DNA of 56,859 nucleotides from Glycocaulis albus (lineage in GTDB: Bacteria > Pseudomonadota > Alphaproteobacteria > Caulobacterales > Maricaulaceae). Positions 55,141-56,859 of the stretch are shown here, in pieces; position 1 is the stretch's first letter, and the number at the start of each line of letters is the position of its first letter. The stretch covers positions 1 through 56,859 of the forward strand of contig NZ_BMFS01000015.1 of the NCBI RefSeq assembly GCF_014639075.1. Direction: 5' to 3'. The position numbers were made by a program, and so were the translations under genes. The notes under the pieces are model-generated. The model did not search any database. It had not been told where the DNA came from and saw only the letters and a program-made list of their open reading frames with translations.

Positions 55141-56799
55141 ATGACCCAGCCCCACGCGCCGCGCAGCGAGTTGCGCACCCATAGCGTCTTCAACCAGTCC
55201 GAGCCATTGAGCGGGATCAATCTGTTCAGCGCCGACCGCGTGCTGGGAGATGCCGTCAGCCGCAATGGGGGTGAAGCCCACCGTGACCATCTCTCGGCCT
55301 TCGGCGCGCAAGTGGGCTCAGCCGAGGTGCAGGAATGGGGCCGGCAGGCGAATGAAAACCCGCCGAAATTCAAGCCCTTCGACCGCTATGGCCACCGCAT
55401 TGACGAGGTGGAATTCCACCCCGCCTACCACCAGCTGATGCAAACCGGGCTGGAAGCGGGCGTCTCCGCAGCGGCCTGGAATACGGATACCGCCCCGCAC
55501 ACGCTCCATTCGGCCCTGCTCATGCTGATGGGTCATGCCGATGCCGGTGTGTGCTGCCCGATGTCGATGACCTATGCCTGTGTGCCGGCCCTGCGCCATG
55601 CCGCTTGGGCGGATGACTGGATCAAGGGCGCGACCGCGGGCGCCTATGATCCGGCCATGAAGCCGATGGACAAAAAATCCGGCCTGACCATCGGCATGGC
55701 GATGACCGAGAAGCAGGGCGGATCGGATGTGCGCGCCAACGAGACCCGGGCGGTCAGCATTGGCGGGGATGAGGTGGAGCTGACAGGCCATAAATGGTTC
55801 TGCTCTGCGCCCATGAGCGATGGCTTCCTCACCCTTGCCTATGAGGGCGACGGTGAGAACGCTGCCCTCTCCTGCTTTCTGGTGCCGCGCTGGCGGCCTG
55901 ATGGCACACGCAATACAATCGAGATACAGCGTCTGAAGGACAAGCTCGGCGACCGCTCCAACGCCTCTTCCGAGATCGAATATCACGGCGCCTGGGCGTG
56001 GCGCGTGGGCGAACCGGGACGCGGTGTGCGCACCATTATCGACATGGTCAATCACACGCGCCTTGATTGCCTGGCAGGGTCAGCGGGCCTCATTCGTACG
56101 GCGAGCTTTCACGCCATCTGGCATGCTGACCGGCGCGCGGCCTTCCAGCGCCGCCTGATCGACCAGCCGCTGATGCGTGAGGTGCTGGCAGAGCTCGCCA
56201 TGGAAGCCGAAGCGGCAATGGCGCTCGCTTTCCGCGTGGCCCACGCCTTCGACAGGATGACCACCGCTCCGGCTGAGGCGGCGCTGGCGCGCGTACTCAC
56301 CCCCATCGCCAAATACTGGATCTGCAAGCGGGCGCCCTACCTCGTTTATGAGGCGATGGAGGCCCATGGCGGGGCAGGCTTTGTCGAGGAATCGCCTTTG
56401 CCCCGCATGTTCCGCCAGAGCCCGCTGAATGCGATCTGGGAAGGCTCTGGCAATGTGATCGCGCTCGATACGCTGCGCGCCCTCAGCCGTGACCCTGAAA
56501 GCCGTGAGGCGCTGCTGGCCCATCTCGCCCGCGGCAAGGGGCAGAACGCGGCGCTGGATGCCCTGATTGGCCGCATCGAGGCTTCACTGGCAGGGGGCAT
56601 TGGCGAGGCCGATGCCCGCCGCTTCAGCGAGGAAGCGGCGCTGGCTCTGTCTGCCCTTGCCCTGATGGATGCGGGGCTCGATGCAGCTTCCGACGCATTT
56701 CTCGCCCGGCGCATTGCCGGCCAGTCGACGACGCTGGGCGCTGGCAATGGCCGGATCGACACCGAAAAACTGATTGAGCGCGGGCGATTGGCGGTCTAG
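55141..56799 (+). CDS. aidB: AidB-family acyl-CoA dehydrogenase
   Basis: A 552-residue flavoprotein starting MTQPHAPRSELRTHSVFNQ (ATG 55141). The AidB signature MTEKQGGSDVRANETRA is clear, as are GHKWFCSAPMSDGF and the C-terminal AMEAHGGAGFVEESPLPRMF and NAIWEGSGNVIALDTLRAL. E. coli AidB is a DNA-binding, alkylation-induced acyl-CoA dehydrogenase of similar length (541). Whether this one acts in alkylation defence or on branched-chain acyl-CoAs is not visible. Its stop codon is shared with the transposase end described next. Confidence 0.9.
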   Translation: MTQPHAPRSELRTHSVFNQSEPLSGINLFSADRVLGDAVSRNGGEAHRDHLSAFGAQVGSAEVQEWGRQANENPPKFKPFDRYGHRIDEVEFHPAYHQLMQTGLEAGVSAAAWNTDTAPHTLHSALLMLMGHADAGVCCPMSMTYACVPALRHAAWADDWIKGATAGAYDPAMKPMDKKSGLTIGMAMTEKQGGSDVRANETRAVSIGGDEVELTGHKWFCSAPMSDGFLTLAYEGDGENAALSCFLVPRWRPDGTRNTIEIQRLKDKLGDRSNASSEIEYHGAWAWRVGEPGRGVRTIIDMVNHTRLDCLAGSAGLIRTASFHAIWHADRRAAFQRRLIDQPLMREVLAELAMEAEAAMALAFRVAHAFDRMTTAPAEAALARVLTPIAKYWICKRAPYLVYEAMEAHGGAGFVEESPLPRMFRQSPLNAIWEGSGNVIALDTLRALSRDPESREALLAHLARGKGQNAALDALIGRIEASLAGGIGEADARRFSEEAALALSALALMDAGLDAASDAFLARRIAGQSTTLGAGNGRIDTEKLIERGRLAV

Positions 56800-56859
56800 G
56801 GCGTGGACTCATAAGCTCTGACCCAGAGTCTTGCTGATGCGAGTGCGATGGCGGCCAGG
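56796..56859 (-). mobile_element. End of an IS5-type transposase gene (cut by window edge)
   Basis: On the minus strand the last 63 bases translate as LAAIALASARLWVRAYESTP then stop (TAG at 56796-56798). This is the kind of C-terminus found in IS5-family transposases, where the reading frame runs into the terminal inverted repeat. The stop falls in the palindromic CTAG (56796-56799) that also supplies the aidB stop on the other strand. Confidence 0.55.

Overview
The window is an alphaproteobacterial chromosome segment, dense and roughly 60% GC. The Cpa/Tad pilus genes, the ATP12 family chaperone, the AidB-like dehydrogenase and the general style of the proteins suggest a marine stalked or prosthecate lineage (Hyphomonadales/Maricaulales/Caulobacterales). 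That placement is inference from family content; no 16S gene is present. Nearly everything is transcribed leftwards (minus strand). Only rlmB and the aidB-like gene read rightwards.

Layout from left to right: (1) 1-7258, a Tad/Flp (Cpa) pilus biogenesis locus. In transcription order it holds a stand-alone secretin-N-domain protein, two TadE-like pseudopilins (one with a long Gly-Asn repeat tail), the prepilin peptidase CpaA, then CpaB, CpaC, CpaD, CpaE and the start of CpaF. No Flp pilin gene is visible. A sigma-54-like element lies upstream of cpaB. (2) 7309-11888, five genes joined by four 4-bp ATGA overlaps: crcB, rluC-like, a TPR/2OG-oxygenase protein, a HAD hydrolase and an ATP12 chaperone. 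(3) 11973-15235, a small His-rich membrane protein, rarA and a DegP-type protease. (4) 15483-51647, the translation and transcription superlocus in almost the ancestral order: tRNA-Tyr, tRNA-Gly, tuf2, [TonB receptor], tRNA-Trp, secE, nusG, rplKAJL, rpoBC, then rpsL, rpsG, fusA, tuf1, rpsJ and the S10, spc and alpha clusters through secY, adk, rpsM, rpsK, rpoA and rplQ, closed by two tandem terminators. (5) 51773-56799, rlmB (+), a minus-strand trio (a small secreted repeat protein, a YkgJ-type cysteine-cluster protein, an M1-like metallopeptidase) and an AidB-family acyl-CoA dehydrogenase (+). The right edge runs into the end of what looks like an IS5-type transposase.

The superlocus supplies RNA polymerase core, elongation factors, the SecYE translocon subunits and most ribosomal proteins, with intergenic hairpins where feedback or attenuation is expected (rplJ leader, rplA-rplJ, rplL-rpoB, rpoB-rpoC, rpsL leader, rpsJ leader). 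The less ordinary points are the TonB-dependent receptor placed between tuf2 and tRNA-Trp-secE, the two tuf copies that match up to their coding boundaries, the six-copy R-Q-x-K motif protein, the TPR-oxygenase in an overlapping operon with an rRNA pseudouridine synthase, and the Gly-Asn tail of the TadG-like protein. I found no CRISPR array, prophage, classical defence system or wholly new system.
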